From Methanobacteriota archaeon (GTDB lineage Archaea > Thermoplasmatota > Poseidoniia > Poseidoniales > Thalassarchaeaceae), in the NCBI GenBank assembly GCA_002712645.1, contig PAUH01000045.1:1-15241 (forward strand): a stretch of DNA of 15,241 bases, given 5' to 3'. This document shows, one piece after another, positions 13,563-15,241 of this stretch. Numbering within the stretch: position 1 is the first letter of the stretch; every line of letters begins with the position of its first letter. Below the pieces are notes generated by a model, which searched no databases, was not told the origin of the DNA, and saw nothing but the letters and a program-made list of their open reading frames with translations. The translations under genes were made by a program, and so were the position numbers.

Positions 13563-14006
13563 ATGGCCTCTTGGAGCATTCTTCCTACGACTGCAGATGT
13601 CGGCTTCCTTGCTGAGGCCGATAATATCGTTGAACTGTTCAAAATATCCTCTTTGGCCCTTCAGTCAATAAGATATGGATTTACCCCGGGGTCTGCTATA
13701 TCTTGGGGGGAGGGCGAGCAAATCTCATTTTCAATTTCTAGATCAGACAGGGAAGATCGAGATTTGGTATCCTGGCTCGAGGAGGTAAATTGGCTGTCTG
13801 AGTCCGGGTCCTCAATATTGCGCATCATCGATGTATCGATCAGCGATGACCAAATCCTTTCCGAGGCAGTCAAATTCGAAATTGATGAATTTGAGCCTGT
13901 AATCGAGATTAAAGCAGTCACGCATCATGAGTTGGAGATAGGAGCGCAAGAGTCTGAAGATGGTTCAATCATCGGACTTTGGGCTAGGGTCATTCTTGAT
14001 GTCTAG
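13563..14006 (+). CDS. Archease, activator of RNA ligase RtcB
   Basis: Archease (about 140 residues in the family, 147 here) helps RtcB turn over by promoting its guanylylation. Family landmarks are TADVGFLAEADNIVELF at 10-26, with the metal-binding aspartate D12 at the expected place, DLVSWLEEVNWL at 67-78, IKAVTHHELEI at 116-126 (family KAVTYH) and the terminal WARVILDV with D146. The ligase partner is encoded at 2539-4011. Oddity: the family's HTAD motif reads TTAD, so the histidine before the aspartate is Thr9 or Thr10 in this protein, while the aspartate ligands remain. It starts 37 nt after the calcium-repeat gene, with GAGATATCC at 13545-13553 as a possible weak promoter element. Its stop TAG abuts the guaC stop. 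Identification rests on motif order and length. Confidence 0.85.
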   Translation: MASWSILPTTADVGFLAEADNIVELFKISSLALQSIRYGFTPGSAISWGEGEQISFSISRSDREDRDLVSWLEEVNWLSESGSSILRIIDVSISDDQILSEAVKFEIDEFEPVIEIKAVTHHELEIGAQESEDGSIIGLWARVILDV

Positions 14007-15059
14007 TCAACCGTCGATTTCCAATCCCCTGTAAACCTCATTCGTCGTCTGAGTCACTCTGATGAATGTGGTACATTTTGGCAGATCTTTGATTCTCCTG
14101 GCGCCCACGTAAGAACAACTCGACCGAACGCCTCCGAGAATCGACTGTACGGTGACTGAGAGCGGCCCTCTGTATGGGACTCTAACGGCCTTACCTTCAG
14201 GCGCCCTATGGTCTGCAATCTCTCCGTAGTGCCGCTCCATCGCAGTTGAAGAGGACATGCCGTGGAAGGATTTGAAGAGACGCCCATCTTCAGATTCCAC
14301 GATCTCGCCACCAGACTCGTCGTGACCCGCGAACATACCTCCCAGCATGACAAAGTCGGCCCCTGCTGCGAAAGCCTTCGCAATGTCGCCAGGAGAGTTG
14401 CACCCTCCATCCGCCATCACATGCCCTCCGAGCCCATGCGCAGCATCTGCACATTCAGAAATAGCCGAGAGTTGCGGATAACCCACTCCGGCAACTTTCC
14501 TAGTTGTACAAACCGACCCCGGCCCTATGCCGACTTTCACGATATCTGCACCAGCTAGAATTAGAGCCTCAGTCATCTCATTCGTAGCAACATTCCCTGC
14601 GATGATTATCTTGTCGGGAAAATCTGATCTGACCCTCTTCACAAACTCCAGAAAAACCTCGCGATATCCATTGGCAACATCTATGCATATAATCGAAAGA
14701 TTATCGTTGGTCGCTAGTTTCCTCCTCAGCAGTTGGAATGAGTCTTCAGTAGATCCGCATGTCACTGCGATGTATCTGGCATCCACGCCATCCGCCCATG
14801 CTCTCTCAAGATCTTTCACGGAGTAGAATTTCTGTAGGCAGGTCATCATATTGTGACTCTGGAGAACCTTGGCAACATCGAAGACCCCTGTGGTATCCAT
14901 GTTAGCTGCAGATACCGGAACTCCCTCCCATGTCCTGCTTGTGTGCTTGAAAGAGAATTTTCTCTTCAATGTGACATCCGATCTTGAAACCAACGTGCTC
15001 CTCTTAGGCCTAATCATGACATCGTCAAAAGCCAGCTTTATTTCGCCCTCTATCCTCAT
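14007..15059 (-). CDS. guaC: GMP reductase
   Basis: It reduces GMP to IMP and ammonia with NADPH, in purine interconversion. It has 350 residues (E. coli GuaC has 347) and closely follows the E. coli protein from the first residue: [21 protein letters not shown], then [10 protein letters not shown] at 46-55, CIDVANGY at 125-132, [18 protein letters not shown] at 170-187, DGGC at 217-220, [11 protein letters not shown] at 236-246, FHGMSS at 265-270 and APEGK at 286-290. C184 and T186 correspond to the catalytic Cys and Thr, E288 to the catalytic-loop Glu. There is no CBS-domain insertion, which together with length and N-terminus separates it from IMP dehydrogenase. Such GuaC proteins are typical of bacteria and eukaryotes and less expected in archaea. 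Likely promoter and dyad elements lie upstream. Confidence 0.94.
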   Translation of the reverse strand: MRIEGEIKLAFDDVMIRPKRSTLVSRSDVTLKRKFSFKHTSRTWEGVPVSAANMDTTGVFDVAKVLQSHNMMTCLQKFYSVKDLERAWADGVDARYIAVTCGSTEDSFQLLRRKLATNDNLSIICIDVANGYREVFLEFVKRVRSDFPDKIIIAGNVATNEMTEALILAGADIVKVGIGPGSVCTTRKVAGVGYPQLSAISECADAAHGLGGHVMADGGCNSPGDIAKAFAAGADFVMLGGMFAGHDESGGEIVESEDGRLFKSFHGMSSSTAMERHYGEIADHRAPEGKAVRVPYRGPLSVTVQSILGGVRSSCSYVGARRIKDLPKCTTFIRVTQTTNEVYRGLEIDG

Positions 15060-15119
15060 TGAGACCTTACTAATCGAACGAAGGACTACTTTTGAGTTTG
15101 TTGACTGGACATAGGGCTG

Positions 15120-15127
15120 TTAATAAT
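15120..15127 (-). promoter_or_regulatory. Candidate TATA box for guaC
   Basis: TTAATAAT on plus reads ATTATTAA on minus. It ends about 61 nt upstream of the guaC ATG, so transcription starting about 25 nt further on would give a leader of about 35 nt. It overlaps the left arm of the dyad just upstream. The match is plausible, not proven. Confidence 0.35.
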
Positions 15128-15148
15128 CTGAAAAAGATAGTTCAGATT
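15125..15148. promoter_or_regulatory. 8-bp perfect inverted repeat with 8-nt spacer, candidate operator
   Basis: AATCTGAA at 15125-15132 and TTCAGATT at 15141-15148 are perfect reverse complements separated by eight bases. The dyad centre is about 77 bp upstream of guaC and the left arm overlaps its candidate TATA box, which is where a dimeric regulator could act. A weak RNA hairpin is the alternative; a T-run (TTTTT, 15154-15158) follows on the plus strand. Confidence 0.4.
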
Positions 15149-15241
15149 TGTGATTTTTCGGTGTTGCTGGGCACACTCGCTTTACTTGAAAACTACGTTT
15201 TTAGCCTCCTAAGGCAATTCAAAGCCCCTTTCATTTATATA

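Larger units (their letters stand above)
15060..15241. other. Right-hand non-coding end of the window
   Basis: No convincing gene is seen in these 182 bases. Besides the guaC promoter elements there is a short palindrome-like GCCT-N4-AGGC at 15204-15215. TTTATATA at 15234-15241 is a TATA-like string that could serve a gene starting beyond the edge to the right. Base composition is more AT-rich than in the coding regions, as expected for a promoter region. Confidence 0.5.

Noticed and set aside
14007..15059. IMP dehydrogenase as the identity of the minus-strand gene at the right end
   Set aside because: Length of 350 residues, no CBS insertion and an N-terminus nearly matching E. coli GuaC favour GMP reductase.
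15060..15241. A tRNA or small RNA gene in the non-coding right end
   Set aside because: No cloverleaf or T-loop sequence (GTTCRANTC) was found; only short dyads are present.

Overview
The window looks like a piece of an archaeal genome, most likely a planktonic, streamlined euryarchaeon of the Marine Group II/III (Poseidoniales-like, Thermoplasmatota) type. The evidence is an archaeal-type alanyl-tRNA synthetase with the N-terminal extension, an archaeal RtcB together with archease, TATA-like promoter elements, and two surface proteins of a style common in those lineages: one with an acidic Tyr-Asp-Glu-Glu tail and one with about 25 calcium-binding repeats. The lineage call is an inference from protein style; no marker gene was aligned.

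Layout, left to right. (1) The 3' end of a large membrane-anchored surface protein (1-1097, +), open at the left edge. (2) A very small helical protein (1217-1375, +), abutting tail-to-tail an AlkA-like DNA glycosylase (1376-1993, -). (3) A membrane-anchored His/Cys-rich protein of unknown function (2047-2538, +), abutting tail-to-tail RtcB (2539-4011, -). (4) A long plus-strand run: acyl-CoA dehydrogenase (4125-5282), alanyl-tRNA synthetase (5326-8154), a class I aminotransferase (8193-9398), an unrecognised protein that overlaps it by 4 nt (9395-10414), a 1009-residue secreted or N-anchored calcium-repeat protein (10496-13525), and archease (13563-14006). (5) Archease abuts tail-to-tail a GMP reductase (14007-15059, -). 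The last 182 bases are non-coding. They hold the likely guaC promoter, an 8+8 bp dyad and a TATA-like string at the edge.

Functional links. RtcB joins tRNA halves after intron removal and archease is its activator; both lie in this window, about 9.6 kb apart on opposite strands. AlaRS adds a second tRNA function. The remaining genes are metabolic (acyl-CoA oxidation, transamination, purine salvage), repair (alkylated-base excision) or cell surface.

The points most worth attention are: all three convergent gene pairs abut with exactly zero intervening bases and the same stop arrangement (TAR|TCA); a biotinyl/lipoyl-like barrel-sandwich domain with no modifiable lysine is buried in the middle of the calcium-repeat protein; the unrecognised 339-residue protein seems to be an internal duplication; AlaRS has lost half of its N-terminal cysteines; and a bacterial/eukaryotic-style GMP reductase sits in an archaeal context. 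I saw no tRNA, rRNA, CRISPR array, insertion sequence or phage gene.
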